Shown here in pieces: positions 9,574 to 18,193 of a stretch of DNA of 64,000 nucleotides. Origin of the DNA: an uncultured SAR86 cluster bacterium (GTDB lineage Bacteria; Pseudomonadota; Gammaproteobacteria; Magnimaribacterales; Magnimaribacteraceae); NCBI GenBank assembly GCA_902606175.1, contig CACLEZ010000005.1:32626-96625 (forward strand), read 5' to 3'. Both the position numbers and the translations under genes were made by a program. Each line of letters begins with the position of its first letter. The first letter of the stretch is position 1. The notes beneath the pieces are model-generated. The model made no database searches, was not told the origin of the DNA, and worked only from the letters and a program-made list of their open reading frames with translations.

Positions 9574-10550
9574 TGAATCCGTTGATTCCGTGATAGGCTT
9601 GGAAAAGATGAGAACGATGCCCAATGCATCCAGATAAAGTCTGCTCTTCCTACCAGATAATCTTCCGAAAAATAACCCCATGCTCGGCTATCTAAGCTGT
9701 TGTCTCTATTATCTCCAATAGCCAAGTAGCTCCCTGCAGGCACTGTCCATTTGTGCTGGGCATAGTCACTTAATCCTAAAGTTCTTATGATGTGAACACC
9801 TTCGTCCAAAGTCTCTTCAATTAAGTTTTCTTCTGAATTTGAACTTAAAAGTTTCTGATCTACTTTATTTCCATTAATTAAAATTTCGTAGCCCTTTATT
9901 TCAACTCTATCACCTGGAATTCCTATCACTCGCTTTACAAATTTAATGCCCTGGGAAGTACATCTATTTTTTTGGAGATTAGTAAATTTATTTAAGAATA
10001 ACTGACTTTCTGCTGTTGACAGTTTAGATAAATCTGGCCTTGCATCTGTTGGAGTTGTGTCGCATAAAGTATGTGGAGGTATAAAAACTGCAACATCGTT
10101 TCTTTTAGGAGGACTCAGATCGGTTAAAAGAACGTTGGTGCCCGGGAATTTTAGTCCATAGGCATGTTTATTTACTAAAACAAAGTCTCCAACTTGCAAT
10201 CCTGGAACCATAGACCTACTTGGTATTTGATAGGGTTCATAAGCAAATGATCTGATACAAGTTATAGCCAATAGAATTAAAAAGTAAGATCTTCCCTCTG
10301 TTTGTAATTCTTTTAAGGCTATTACTTTTCCAAAAAACCAAGAAACTGCTGCAAATAAAGTTGCGAAGGATAAAACTAACCCAAAATCTAGATTTAATTT
10401 AAATACTTGGTATAGAATCACTAAGGCAACCAAAAACATAATGCCGCTAATCAAGTCTTTGGACTTCTTCTTATCTTTCTTAGCAAAAGACACCCACAAA
10501 GAGAATAAAACTAGTTCAGTTAATATAAGAAGTGATAAAGCTGTATTCAT
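9570..10550 (-). CDS. lepB: Signal peptidase I
   Basis: Membrane serine protease that removes signal peptides after Sec or Tat export. N-terminal transmembrane helices come first, then IPSRSMVPGLQVGD with the catalytic Ser, then KRVIGIPGDRVEI with the Lys base, then GDNRDNSLDSRAWG. The start is the ATG 10548-10550, four bases after the lepA stop, giving about 326 residues; an upstream in-frame ATG inside lepA adds 13 residues and is unlikely. The Gly common before the catalytic Ser (PSGSM) is Arg here. Confidence 0.96.
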   Translation of the reverse strand: MNTALSLLILTELVLFSLWVSFAKKDKKKSKDLISGIMFLVALVILYQVFKLNLDFGLVLSFATLFAAVSWFFGKVIALKELQTEGRSYFLILLAITCIRSFAYEPYQIPSRSMVPGLQVGDFVLVNKHAYGLKFPGTNVLLTDLSPPKRNDVAVFIPPHTLCDTTPTDARPDLSKLSTAESQLFLNKFTNLQKNRCTSQGIKFVKRVIGIPGDRVEIKGYEILINGNKVDQKLLSSNSEENLIEETLDEGVHIIRTLGLSDYAQHKWTVPAGSYLAIGDNRDNSLDSRAWGYFSEDYLVGRADFIWMHWASFSSFPSLSRNQRIQ

Positions 10551-10554
10551 GATG

Positions 10555-12339
10555 TTAATCTTGTACCTTAAGAACAGATAGAAAAGCATCCTGAGGAACT
10601 TCTACCCTTCCAATATTTTTCATCCTCTTTTTTCCTTCTTTTTGTTTTTTTTGCAACTTCATCTTTCTAGTCACATCGCCACCATAAAGTTTTGCAGTTA
10701 CATCCTTGCGATAGGCTTTCACAGTCTGTCTAGATACTATTTTTGCTCCTATTGCTGCCTGAATTGCAACATCAAACTGTTGTCGTGGAATAACTTCTTT
10801 CAAGGCCTCTGTAAATTGTTTACCTTTAATATTAGCTACTGTTCTGTGAGCCATATATGCAAGGGCATCTACCTTATCGCCATTAAGCAATATATCTAAC
10901 TTAATAACGTCAGACTCCTCATATCTGTCAAGGCTGTAATCTAGAGAAGCATAACCTCTGCTTACAGATTTTAATCTATCAAAAAAATCTACAACAATTT
11001 CACTTAAAGGCAGATCATAAACAAGTTCCACTTGACCACCTACATACCTCATATTAATTTGTTTTCCTCGCCTATCGTTACAAAGCTTCATGACAGAGCC
11101 AATGTAAGTATCAGGAACAAGGATATTTGCTCTAGCGATAGGCTCTAATATTGTCTTAATTTTTGAAGTCTCAGGTAATGCACTTGGATTCTCAACGCGT
11201 CTTATTTGCTGGTCCGTAGTTACTACCTCATAAGCAACAGTTGGTGCTGTAGCTATTAAGTCCATTCCGTATTCCCGATTCAGTCTTTCGGAGATAATTT
11301 CCATATGTAGGGTACCCAAAAATCCGCATCTGAAACCAGCCCCTAATGCTTCAGAATGTTCTGGTTCATATTGTAATGATGCATCATTTAAGCATAACTT
11401 TTCCAAGGCCTCTCTAAAAGCCTCGAAATCATCAGAATCTTGAGGAAATAAGGCTGCATAAACCTGTGGATTAACCTCTTGAAAGCCTTCTAGATTAGAT
11501 GTGCCTGAATTAGCTTTTATAATAGTATCTCCAACTGGAGCACCTCTAATCTCTTTGATGCTTGCGCATATAAATCCTACTTGACCGGAATTTAATTCTT
11601 GCAAGTCGGTTATCTTCGGAGTGAAGACCCCTATTTTATCGACTGTGTGAGTTTCCTTTCTAGAAAAAATTTCGATTTTCTCACCCTTTGCTATTCTTCC
11701 TTTGACAACTCTAACCAAGGAAACAACTCCTAGATAGTTATCAAACCAAGAATCGATAATTGAGGCCTGTAATGGCTCTTCGGTTACTATCTCCGGAGCA
11801 GGAACTAACTTGACGACTTGCTCAAGGACATCTTTGATACCAGTTCCGTTTTTGGCACTTATGGCTGGTGCTTCGGAGGCATCAACTCCAATAATTTCCT
11901 CTATTTCTTTTTTTATTTTCTCTGGGTCAGACTGCGCCAAATCAATTTTATTTAATACAGGAATAATCGTTAAACCTTCCTCTACTGCGTTATAACACGT
12001 TGAAAGAGTTTGAGCTTCAACTCCTTGTGAGGCATCTACAAGAAGTATTGCGCCCTCACAAGCTGATAATGATCTTGAAACTTCGTAGGCGAAATCAACA
12101 TGCCCAGGCGTATCAATGAGGTTGAATTGGTAAATCTCACCATCTTCCGCTGTGTATTGAAGGTTCACAGTTTGAGATTTTATAGTGATGCCTCTTTCTT
12201 GCTCCAACTCAAGAGTATCAAGGACTTGAGAGGTCATTTCTCTTTGAGATAAACCACCACATAACTCTATTATTCTATCTGCCAAGGTAGATTTTCCGTG
12301 GTCGATATGTGCGATTATTGAGAAATTTCTTATATTCAT
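10555..12339 (-). CDS. lepA: Elongation factor 4 (LepA)
   Basis: Ribosome-associated translational GTPase related to EF-G. The G1 motif [13 protein letters not shown] starts at about residue 10, and DTPGHVDF (G3) and NKIDL (G4) follow. The LepA-specific C-terminal domain, including the basic segment ending in [14 protein letters not shown], is complete. At 594 residues it is full length. It precedes lepB, the standard lepA-lepB order. Confidence 0.98.
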   Translation of the reverse strand: MNIRNFSIIAHIDHGKSTLADRIIELCGGLSQREMTSQVLDTLELEQERGITIKSQTVNLQYTAEDGEIYQFNLIDTPGHVDFAYEVSRSLSACEGAILLVDASQGVEAQTLSTCYNAVEEGLTIIPVLNKIDLAQSDPEKIKKEIEEIIGVDASEAPAISAKNGTGIKDVLEQVVKLVPAPEIVTEEPLQASIIDSWFDNYLGVVSLVRVVKGRIAKGEKIEIFSRKETHTVDKIGVFTPKITDLQELNSGQVGFICASIKEIRGAPVGDTIIKANSGTSNLEGFQEVNPQVYAALFPQDSDDFEAFREALEKLCLNDASLQYEPEHSEALGAGFRCGFLGTLHMEIISERLNREYGMDLIATAPTVAYEVVTTDQQIRRVENPSALPETSKIKTILEPIARANILVPDTYIGSVMKLCNDRRGKQINMRYVGGQVELVYDLPLSEIVVDFFDRLKSVSRGYASLDYSLDRYEESDVIKLDILLNGDKVDALAYMAHRTVANIKGKQFTEALKEVIPRQQFDVAIQAAIGAKIVSRQTVKAYRKDVTAKLYGGDVTRKMKLQKKQKEGKKRMKNIGRVEVPQDAFLSVLKVQD

Positions 12340-12372
12340 CGGTTTAGCTTTGCTGTAATTTAGCTAAAACTA

Positions 12373-13761
12373 CTATTTTGACAAATTTAAGCTGAGAATT
12401 CTCTTATTTCCGTTTCTTGCGACACCAATTGTTGTTCTTCGTTCTACATCAAGATCAGACAGAACATCTTTAAATTCATTAGTATTCTTAATTTTTATCC
12501 TAGCCAGAGAATAAATAATATCTCCTTTTCTTATGCCTGAAATGTAGGCTAAGCCTTCGGTATCAACATTGGTCACCAGTACACCTTCGATAAATGATCT
12601 TTGATCTTCATTGATTTGGTTTTCTACTACTAGCCCAAGAATATTTTTTTCAATCTCATTAAATGCTATTGATGGGTCTTTAGGAAGCTCACCCACGGTG
12701 ACCTTAATAGTTTTCTTCTTACCATCTCTTAATACCATGGCATTTACTTCTGTATCAGGTCTTATTGCACCAACAGTTAAAGGTAAATCAGAAGAATAAA
12801 ATATCTCTTCCCCATCAAAGAATAGTATTACATCCTCTTCTTTTAAACCTGATTTTTCAGCTGGGCTATCTTCAATTATTTGAGAAACTAAGGCTCCTTT
12901 TGGTACTTCCATATCTAAAGCCTCTGCAAGCTCGCTTGTGATCTCTTGAATGCTCACTCCAAGCCAACCTCTTGCCACATAACCTTTCTCTTTTAATTGA
13001 TCAGCTACATCCATCGCGTAGTCAATTGGTATTGCGAAAGATACCCCCATGTAGCCTCCTGACCTAGTATATATTTGAGAGTTTATTCCAACCACTTCTC
13101 CTTCTAGGTTAAATAATGGGCCTCCAGAATTTCCAGGATTGATTGCAACATCTGTTTGTATAAAAGGGACATATGTGGAGTCTGACCCATTGGGTATACT
13201 TCTTCCTTTTGCACTAACAATTCCAGAAGTCACTGAAAACCTTAATTGAAAAGGCGAACCTATAGCAACAACCCATTCACCTACTTTGAGTTCTTTTGAT
13301 TTGCCAATTTCTAAAATCGGTAGATTTTCAGCATCTATTTTAAGCAGTGCAACATCTGATCTTTCATCAGCCCCAACAACTTCAGCCTTATATTCCCTTC
13401 TATCTCCAAGACTAACTGTAATTACTTCTGCATTTTCAACAACATGATTATTAGTAAGTAAGTATCCATCTTCCGATATTATAAATCCTGATCCTGTCGA
13501 GACTACCGGTCTTGTATTCTCTCTTGGCATAGAAGGTCTAGGTTGTTGACCAAAGAACCTTTCAAAAAACTCATCATATCTGGGATCTCCGAATCCACGT
13601 CCATATGCATTTCTTTCTTTAACCGTCCTCGAGCTTGTGATGTTAACAACGGCAGGGGACGCTTCCTCTGCCAAATTTGAAAAATTCGGTAATTCTTTAG
13701 ATCCTAACACTGCAAAAAAAGATACAAGAATAGATACCAAAAATAATTTGTATTTTGTCAT
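12373..13761 (-). CDS. mucD: Periplasmic serine protease/chaperone of Do (DegP/MucD) family
   Basis: Envelope quality-control protease. A hydrophobic signal peptide covers about residues 5-20. The chymotrypsin-like triad is visible as TNNHVVEN (His), ERSDVALLK (Asp) and NPGNSGGPLF (Ser), followed by two PDZ domains. At 462 residues it resembles DegQ/MucD. It begins six bases after rseA, so it is co-transcribed with the stress sigma factor and its anti-sigma factor, as mucD is in Pseudomonas. A DegQ or DegS-like role cannot be separated from sequence alone. Confidence 0.92.
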   Translation of the reverse strand: MTKYKLFLVSILVSFFAVLGSKELPNFSNLAEEASPAVVNITSSRTVKERNAYGRGFGDPRYDEFFERFFGQQPRPSMPRENTRPVVSTGSGFIISEDGYLLTNNHVVENAEVITVSLGDRREYKAEVVGADERSDVALLKIDAENLPILEIGKSKELKVGEWVVAIGSPFQLRFSVTSGIVSAKGRSIPNGSDSTYVPFIQTDVAINPGNSGGPLFNLEGEVVGINSQIYTRSGGYMGVSFAIPIDYAMDVADQLKEKGYVARGWLGVSIQEITSELAEALDMEVPKGALVSQIIEDSPAEKSGLKEEDVILFFDGEEIFYSSDLPLTVGAIRPDTEVNAMVLRDGKKKTIKVTVGELPKDPSIAFNEIEKNILGLVVENQINEDQRSFIEGVLVTNVDTEGLAYISGIRKGDIIYSLARIKIKNTNEFKDVLSDLDVERRTTIGVARNGNKRILSLNLSK

Positions 13762-13767
13762 ATTTGA

Positions 13768-14457
13768 TTAATTTATTTTCTCTGCAAAAAAATTTGCATT
13801 CCGTAGAATTTGATTCTTCTTTTCAGTAGAAATATTCCCACTTACAGAAACTACATAAGTTCCATTCTTAGATTTGATATAAGAGATTCTAGTAGCTTCA
13901 CCTACACCTATTTTATTGACTTCTTTAATTGGATACAAACTTACTTTGAAGGTTTTATTTGAATTAGGGACCCTATAATTTGCCAAAGTTCCTTTTTGAT
14001 TTGACTTAAAGTCTTGCAAAATACCCAAACTAGAAACAGAATTATTCAAGACTTCAATTCCTTGAGGGCTGTCGATTGCATCCACTATTCTTTGTGAAGC
14101 TATGTCAGAGAAAGATTCAATAGGGGGCGGGATTAAGGAATAGATAATCACAGCACAAAACCCGAAGATTGAAGCAACTATATAGCTTGCTTGAGGGTAT
14201 TTATATTTTTTAATCTGTTCTGGATCTTTTAGTTGAACCTTGTCCAATCCAAAAGAAACTCTGTTGGAAATGTCGATATCTAAAAATTCCGATTCTTCAT
14301 TTTCTAGAGCTTCTTTGCCTTGATGAATATTTTTCCAAAACTCTCTATATTCAGGATTAGATGATATTTCAGATAATATTCTCCTTGTTTCAAAATCAGA
14401 CAGCTCACCATCTGCTAATGCAGAAATTTTTTCTTTCATGACTTTATTTTTAATCAT
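13768..14457 (-). CDS. rseA: Sigma-E anti-sigma factor RseA-like
   Basis: Single-pass inner-membrane anti-sigma factor predicted to hold RpoE inactive until cleaved. The cytoplasmic N-terminal domain starts with the RseA signature KISALADGELSDFETRR; a transmembrane helix lies at about residues 92-111 (ASYIVASIFGFCAVIIYSL), followed by a periplasmic domain. The ATG at 14455-14457 overlaps the rpoE stop as ATGA; an internal Met at residue 7 is the alternative. No rseB follows; the next gene is the protease. Confidence 0.87.
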   Translation of the reverse strand: MIKNKVMKEKISALADGELSDFETRRILSEISSNPEYREFWKNIHQGKEALENEESEFLDIDISNRVSFGLDKVQLKDPEQIKKYKYPQASYIVASIFGFCAVIIYSLIPPPIESFSDIASQRIVDAIDSPQGIEVLNNSVSSLGILQDFKSNQKGTLANYRVPNSNKTFKVSLYPIKEVNKIGVGEATRISYIKSKNGTYVVSVSGNISTEKKNQILRNANFFAEKIN

Positions 14458-15062
14458 GGCTTAATCTCCGCAAGTGAAAACTGTTTACCTTTTCTATATT
14501 CTTTGATTGCTTCGTCGATAACCTCTCTACCCCTAAAGATTCTAGACCTAACTGTTCCCACAGGGCAATTTACTATTTCTGCAATTTGCTCATAACTTAA
14601 GCCATCAAATTCTCTTAATGTTAGAGCCGTTTTAGTGTCATCTCCCAGCCCGTTTAGGCTTTCAATTATTATGTTACGTAGCTGAGAAGCATGAAATAAA
14701 TTTTCTGGTGTGTCTTTATCTATTGGTTCTATGAAGAAATTTTCTTCTTTAGAAATATCAGTCTGCAAAATTTCATCTTTTCTCCTTTTAGAGACTAAAT
14801 AGTTTTTTGATGTGTTAACAGTAATCCTATAAATCCAAGTATAAAATGTACTGTCTTCTCTAAAAGAATCAATGGATTTGAAGGACTTGATAAATGAATC
14901 TTGAACGAGATCTTCTGCAATCTGTAGATCTTTTACGAACTTAAAAGCAGTAGATATTAATCTAGATTGATATTTTAAAACCAATAAATCAAAGGCCTGA
15001 TAATCTCCAGCCTTGGCTCTCTTAACCAAACCTAAATCTAGATCTTTGTTTGAAACTTTCAT
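14454..15062 (-). CDS. rpoE: RNA polymerase sigma factor RpoE (AlgU-type ECF sigma)
   Basis: Extracytoplasmic-function sigma factor for the envelope stress regulon. Region 2 is seen as FDLLVLKYQSRLISTAF and AEDLVQDSFIKSFKSIDSF with the FYTWIYRITVN helix; region 4 as LREFDGLSYEQIAEIVNCPVGTVRSRIFRGR split by normal spacing. At 202 residues it is the E. coli RpoE size, and the rpoE-rseA-mucD order agrees. A close match to its own recognition site lies 12-39 bases upstream, consistent with autoregulation. Confidence 0.95.
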   Translation of the reverse strand: MKVSNKDLDLGLVKRAKAGDYQAFDLLVLKYQSRLISTAFKFVKDLQIAEDLVQDSFIKSFKSIDSFREDSTFYTWIYRITVNTSKNYLVSKRRKDEILQTDISKEENFFIEPIDKDTPENLFHASQLRNIIIESLNGLGDDTKTALTLREFDGLSYEQIAEIVNCPVGTVRSRIFRGREVIDEAIKEYRKGKQFSLAEIKP

Positions 15063-15073
15063 ACTAATACTTT

Positions 15074-15101
15074 ATAGACTATATCTTAACGTTAAAGTTC
15101 T
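15074..15101 (-). promoter_or_regulatory. Sigma-E-type promoter of rpoE
   Basis: On the minus strand AGAACTT (complement of 15095-15101) is followed after 16 bases by TCTAT (complement of 15074-15078). The established sigma-E consensus is GGAACTT, a 15-17-base spacer and TCTGA/TCAAA-like. The site fits between the glk stop codon and the rpoE ATG, so rpoE-rseA-mucD can be transcribed separately from glk. Assignment is by motif and position only. Confidence 0.6.
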
Positions 15102-15104
15102 GGT

Positions 15105-16025
15105 CTATTTCAATTTCTTTGATAATTCTAATCCTCCTTCAAAACCTATTTCTTCAATAAGGACTATTGCTAAGGGTACTGTTCTCATAAAATCTCTCAT
15201 TGTTTCACTATCTTCAAAAGTATTTCTAAATTCTTGGTAATCCTCTTCCAACAAAAGAGTATTTACAATTGAACCTGATAACAAAACTCCCCCATGGGAA
15301 CCCCACACCAGGGCCATATATCTCAGATAAGAAGATAAAAGATAATTCAATACATCGATAGTTTGAAGACTATATTTATCTCCTCTTGTTAATAAAATCT
15401 CTTCACTACTAAGCTCGAGGTTTGTTTCTCCTGACAAAGCTTTATAAAAATAAGTAATTCCCTTACCAGATAAGAAATCCTCATATGTTGGTGATCGGTG
15501 ATTCTCTTCAGTAAATCTATCTATTATCAGTTCCAAATCAGGCCTTAACATTTTATTAGAAATATTTATATGCCCTGCTTCAGTCGCAATAACAGCATCT
15601 CCCAAAATTCCAGCCAAGCCCAAACCTGTTCCAGGGGCAACAAGGATCTTCGGTCCTTCTGTCAAATTTTTTTTTCCTATATAAGATAAATCTTCAGCTT
15701 TAAGATTAAAAAGCGCATAAGCCTGCAATTCGAGATCATTTACGACAATTAACCCACCAGAAAAGATCTTCTTTTCGAGATTTTTTATGCTGAATTCAAG
15801 ATTAGTATTAACGAAGGAAACTTTATCACCCAAAATAGGGGCAGCAACGCCAATAACCGCCTTATTTATATTCTTCAAGCCTTTATCTTCAAGATAAGCA
15901 AGACAAAGCTCTTCTACAGAATCGAAATTATTAATCTGATAATTAGCTTTATTGCTGTATGTAAGACAATCCATGGTCAAGCAAAACCTGGCATTTGTCG
16001 CTCCCAAATCTGCGATAAGAATCAA
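15105..16025 (-). CDS. glk: Glucokinase
   Basis: Phosphorylates glucose to glucose 6-phosphate using ATP. The protein has the N-terminal ADLGATNARF phosphate-binding motif, APGTGLGLAG and the TEAGHINI segment typical of the Glk family rather than ROK repressors. Length is 306 residues. The start is TTG (16023-16025), sharing bases with the sdhE stop (TTGA), so it is coupled to sdhE. Its stop lies a few bases from the rpoE promoter. Confidence 0.88.
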   Translation of the reverse strand: MILIADLGATNARFCLTMDCLTYSNKANYQINNFDSVEELCLAYLEDKGLKNINKAVIGVAAPILGDKVSFVNTNLEFSIKNLEKKIFSGGLIVVNDLELQAYALFNLKAEDLSYIGKKNLTEGPKILVAPGTGLGLAGILGDAVIATEAGHINISNKMLRPDLELIIDRFTEENHRSPTYEDFLSGKGITYFYKALSGETNLELSSEEILLTRGDKYSLQTIDVLNYLLSSYLRYMALVWGSHGGVLLSGSIVNTLLLEEDYQEFRNTFEDSETMRDFMRTVPLAIVLIEEIGFEGGLELSKKLK

Positions 16026-16285
16026 GATGAGGTTCCTAGATTAAGATCATGAAAACTTAATATTTTTTTTATGATAGGTTGAAGAGTTACATCATCAAAT
16101 GACTTCTTATTCACCAAAATATCAAATATTTCTATATCCTCATATTCTAATAGTCTTTGGAAATCGGAGATTTCATCTTCTTCAAGGTCATCAAAATTAC
16201 TTTCGACAAAGGGTATAAATATCGCATCAAGCTCCCATAGACCCCTTCTACATTGCCACAAAATTTTTTTCTTTAATTCATTCAA
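16022..16285 (-). CDS. sdhE: Succinate dehydrogenase flavin assembly factor
   Basis: Small soluble factor that promotes covalent FAD attachment to the succinate dehydrogenase flavoprotein. The 87-residue protein carries the family RGxxE motif within QCRRGLWELD near the N-terminus and an acidic second half (FDDLEEDEISDFQRLLE), both typical of SdhE/YgfY. It is the first gene of the long minus-strand run and is divergent from ygfZ, with only 24 bases between, an arrangement also common in other gammaproteobacteria. Confidence 0.9.
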   Translation of the reverse strand: MNELKKKILWQCRRGLWELDAIFIPFVESNFDDLEEDEISDFQRLLEYEDIEIFDILVNKKSFDDVTLQPIIKKILSFHDLNLGTSS

Positions 16286-16296
16286 AATAATTCCCT

Positions 16297-16302
16297 TATA
16301 AT
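16297..16302 (+). promoter_or_regulatory. Possible -10 element of ygfZ
   Basis: A perfect TATAAT lies in the 24-base gap between sdhE and ygfZ, seven bases before the GTG start of ygfZ. If used, transcription would begin at or within one or two bases of the start codon, giving a leaderless message. No convincing -35 is seen; the corresponding position falls in the sdhE start. Confidence 0.4.
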
Positions 16303-16309
16303 AGTTTAT

Positions 16310-17143
16310 GTGAAAGGAAAAGAGCTAATAAAACTAGAGCATTTGAGCATACTTGAAATAAATGGCAAAGGTTCATTTGAGCTTCTTCAGGGACAAATAA
16401 CCTCTGATATGGAAAAAGTCTCAGAGGATCATTGTGTCATGGGATCTATTTGCGATATCAAAGGAAGAGTAATGAGCTCTTTTATCGCAGCCAAAAATGA
16501 AAAAGAGAACCATTCATTCTTTCTTGTAGGGGAAACTAAAGCATTAGAAGCAACTCAAACAATTTTAGAAAAATATAAGCCCTTTTACGATTGTTCACTG
16601 AAGCAAAAAGATGACATCAAATTTTATGCAATTGAAGAGGATTGCTTAATTAGGAATTTTCCAGAATCAAAATTAGAAATTTCATTTCAAAATTATGATT
16701 CTTTTTTTAGATTGCACTATCTAGAAAAGAAATATCATTTGGTGGCATTTACAGAATCAGAAGAATTTAAAGGCTATAACATTTCAAATGATAAATTACC
16801 CTGGGAGTTAGATGAAATAATTAATCAAAACTTTGAAATAACATCTGAAGTGATAAATAAATTTACTCCTCACGAGCTGGGATATCACCTTAATACTAGA
16901 ATTGATTTTGAGAAAGGTTGTTATACCGGACAAGAAATTGTCGCACGGATGCATTATAGGGCAAAAAAATTGCCCGAGATACTTGTAAGATCAACAAATA
17001 AAGAAGTTGAGGACTTAACAAAAGTTTATGATAAAGATAATAAGGTTGTAGGTTTAATTTTGTCCTGCACTAAAACTGATAGTAACTATCACTGCCTCCT
17101 TTCTATGAATAAAAACTATTCTGGTCAAGATCTAGATTTTTAA
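16310..17143 (+). CDS. ygfZ: Folate-binding protein YgfZ (iron-sulfur/tRNA modification factor)
   Basis: Tetrahydrofolate-dependent helper of iron-sulfur enzymes, including the tRNA methylthiotransferase MiaB. The diagnostic motif KGCYTGQE with its essential Cys is at about residues 203-210. The N-terminal LLQGQITSDM segment is typical of the GcvT-like fold. The start is GTG at 16310; the overlapping ATG at 16308 is followed at once by a stop. There is no room for a ribosome site if transcription starts from the TATAAT just upstream. Length 277 residues is somewhat short but normal. Confidence 0.92.
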   Translation: MKGKELIKLEHLSILEINGKGSFELLQGQITSDMEKVSEDHCVMGSICDIKGRVMSSFIAAKNEKENHSFFLVGETKALEATQTILEKYKPFYDCSLKQKDDIKFYAIEEDCLIRNFPESKLEISFQNYDSFFRLHYLEKKYHLVAFTESEEFKGYNISNDKLPWELDEIINQNFEITSEVINKFTPHELGYHLNTRIDFEKGCYTGQEIVARMHYRAKKLPEILVRSTNKEVEDLTKVYDKDNKVVGLILSCTKTDSNYHCLLSMNKNYSGQDLDF

Positions 17144-17148
17144 GTAAT

Positions 17149-17835
17149 TTAATTTTCTTCTATCCATTTAATGGGTAACTTCCCATTATTTTCTAAGTAT
17201 TCATTTGCTTGAGAAAAATGCTTACAACCGAAGAATCCTCTGTGAGCAGATAGAGGAGATGGATGCGGAGCTTTGAGAACTTTATGAATTTTAGGATCTA
17301 TATTCAACCCTTTTTTTTGGGCATAACTGCCCCAAAGCATAAATACTAAATTTTCCTTACCATTTAATACATTAATAATTTTATCTGTAAAAATTTCCCA
17401 CCCTTGCCCTGCATGAGAGCCAGGAGTTCCTTTTCCGACAGTTAGAACTGAATTTAGTAGCAGCACACCTTGGTGAGCCCAAAAGGTCAAATCGCCATGT
17501 TTAGGTGGTTCTAGCCTTAAATCTGATTTGATTTCTTTAAAAATATTGAGCAGTGACGGTGGGACGGTCATTCCCTTCTCTACGGAGAACGCCAACCCAT
17601 TTGCCTGCCCTATTCCATGATATGGATCTTGTCCTAAGATAACTAACTTAACTGAATCAAGGGGGGTTATCTCCAGGCAATTGAAAATTTTTTTATTCGG
17701 AGGGTAAATAACTTCATTCTTTGACTTTTTATCAATCAAGAAATTTCTTAAATCCTCCATATATTCTTCATTAAACTCTGACTGTAGCGCTTCAAACCAC
17801 GAAATATGCATGGCTGGTCTTTTCTTTAAGGTCAT
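17149..17835 (-). CDS. ung: Uracil-DNA glycosylase
   Basis: Removes uracil from DNA. Family-1 motifs are intact: GQDPYHGIGQANGLAFSV with the catalytic Asp at about residue 70, and HPSPLSAHRGFFGC with the catalytic His near the end. The product of 228 residues is full length. It is convergent with ygfZ, with a five-base gap, and the 358-bp non-coding region lies upstream of it. Confidence 0.97.
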   Translation of the reverse strand: MTLKKRPAMHISWFEALQSEFNEEYMEDLRNFLIDKKSKNEVIYPPNKKIFNCLEITPLDSVKLVILGQDPYHGIGQANGLAFSVEKGMTVPPSLLNIFKEIKSDLRLEPPKHGDLTFWAHQGVLLLNSVLTVGKGTPGSHAGQGWEIFTDKIINVLNGKENLVFMLWGSYAQKKGLNIDPKIHKVLKAPHPSPLSAHRGFFGCKHFSQANEYLENNGKLPIKWIEEN

Positions 17836-18193
17836 TGATTTACATTATGAAGAATAATTAAATTTTCTTAAATGTACTATAAATTTAAATTTTTTTATCC
17901 ACAATTTCTGTGGATAAGTCTTGGGATAACTTCATATCTTTTTTATTTACCTGATATCTAAAGAATATTTCAACGGATTGTTCAAAATTCAAGCAAAAAT
18001 TAAAGAATTAAATAAAATCAATAACTTAAGGATTACTTCAAAAAATTTTATGCTTTTCTAGACTTTAATAGACTGAAAAAAAATAGAGAAAGTAAAATGA
18101 TCAAAAAATGTGCGTAATTTAAGATTAGTGCACGCGAATTAAATAATAACTTTTACGAATATAAATTATTATTTAAAACAATAACTTAAGTGT
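17836..18193. other. 358-bp non-coding, very A+T-rich region with DnaA-box pair
   Basis: The longest non-coding stretch in the window, between the ung start and the serA 3' end. It holds two perfect inverted DnaA boxes (17895-17917), long A/T tracts and a 12-base direct repeat CAATAACTTAAG at 18019-18030 and 18179-18190, exactly 160 bases apart. A six-codon reading frame at 18097-18117 has little support. No tRNA or known small RNA fold was recognised by eye. Confidence 0.6.
17895..17917. promoter_or_regulatory. Inverted pair of perfect DnaA boxes
   Basis: TTATCCACA (17895-17903), five bases, then TGTGGATAA (17909-17917), making a 23-bp palindrome. Both match the consensus DnaA 9-mer without mismatch. 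A weaker relative, GGGATAAC, follows at about 17923. The hairpin is not followed by a T-run on the minus strand, so it does not read as a terminator of serA. Confidence 0.65.

Noticed and set aside
17895..17917. Hairpin as transcription terminator of serA
   Set aside because: On the minus strand the stem is followed by an A-run, not a T-run, and both arms are perfect DnaA boxes.
18097..18117. Six-codon reading frame (MIKKCA) with a GAGAAAG upstream, as a leader peptide
   Set aside because: It points into the 3' end of serA on the opposite strand, so there is no downstream gene to control, and such short frames are expected by chance.
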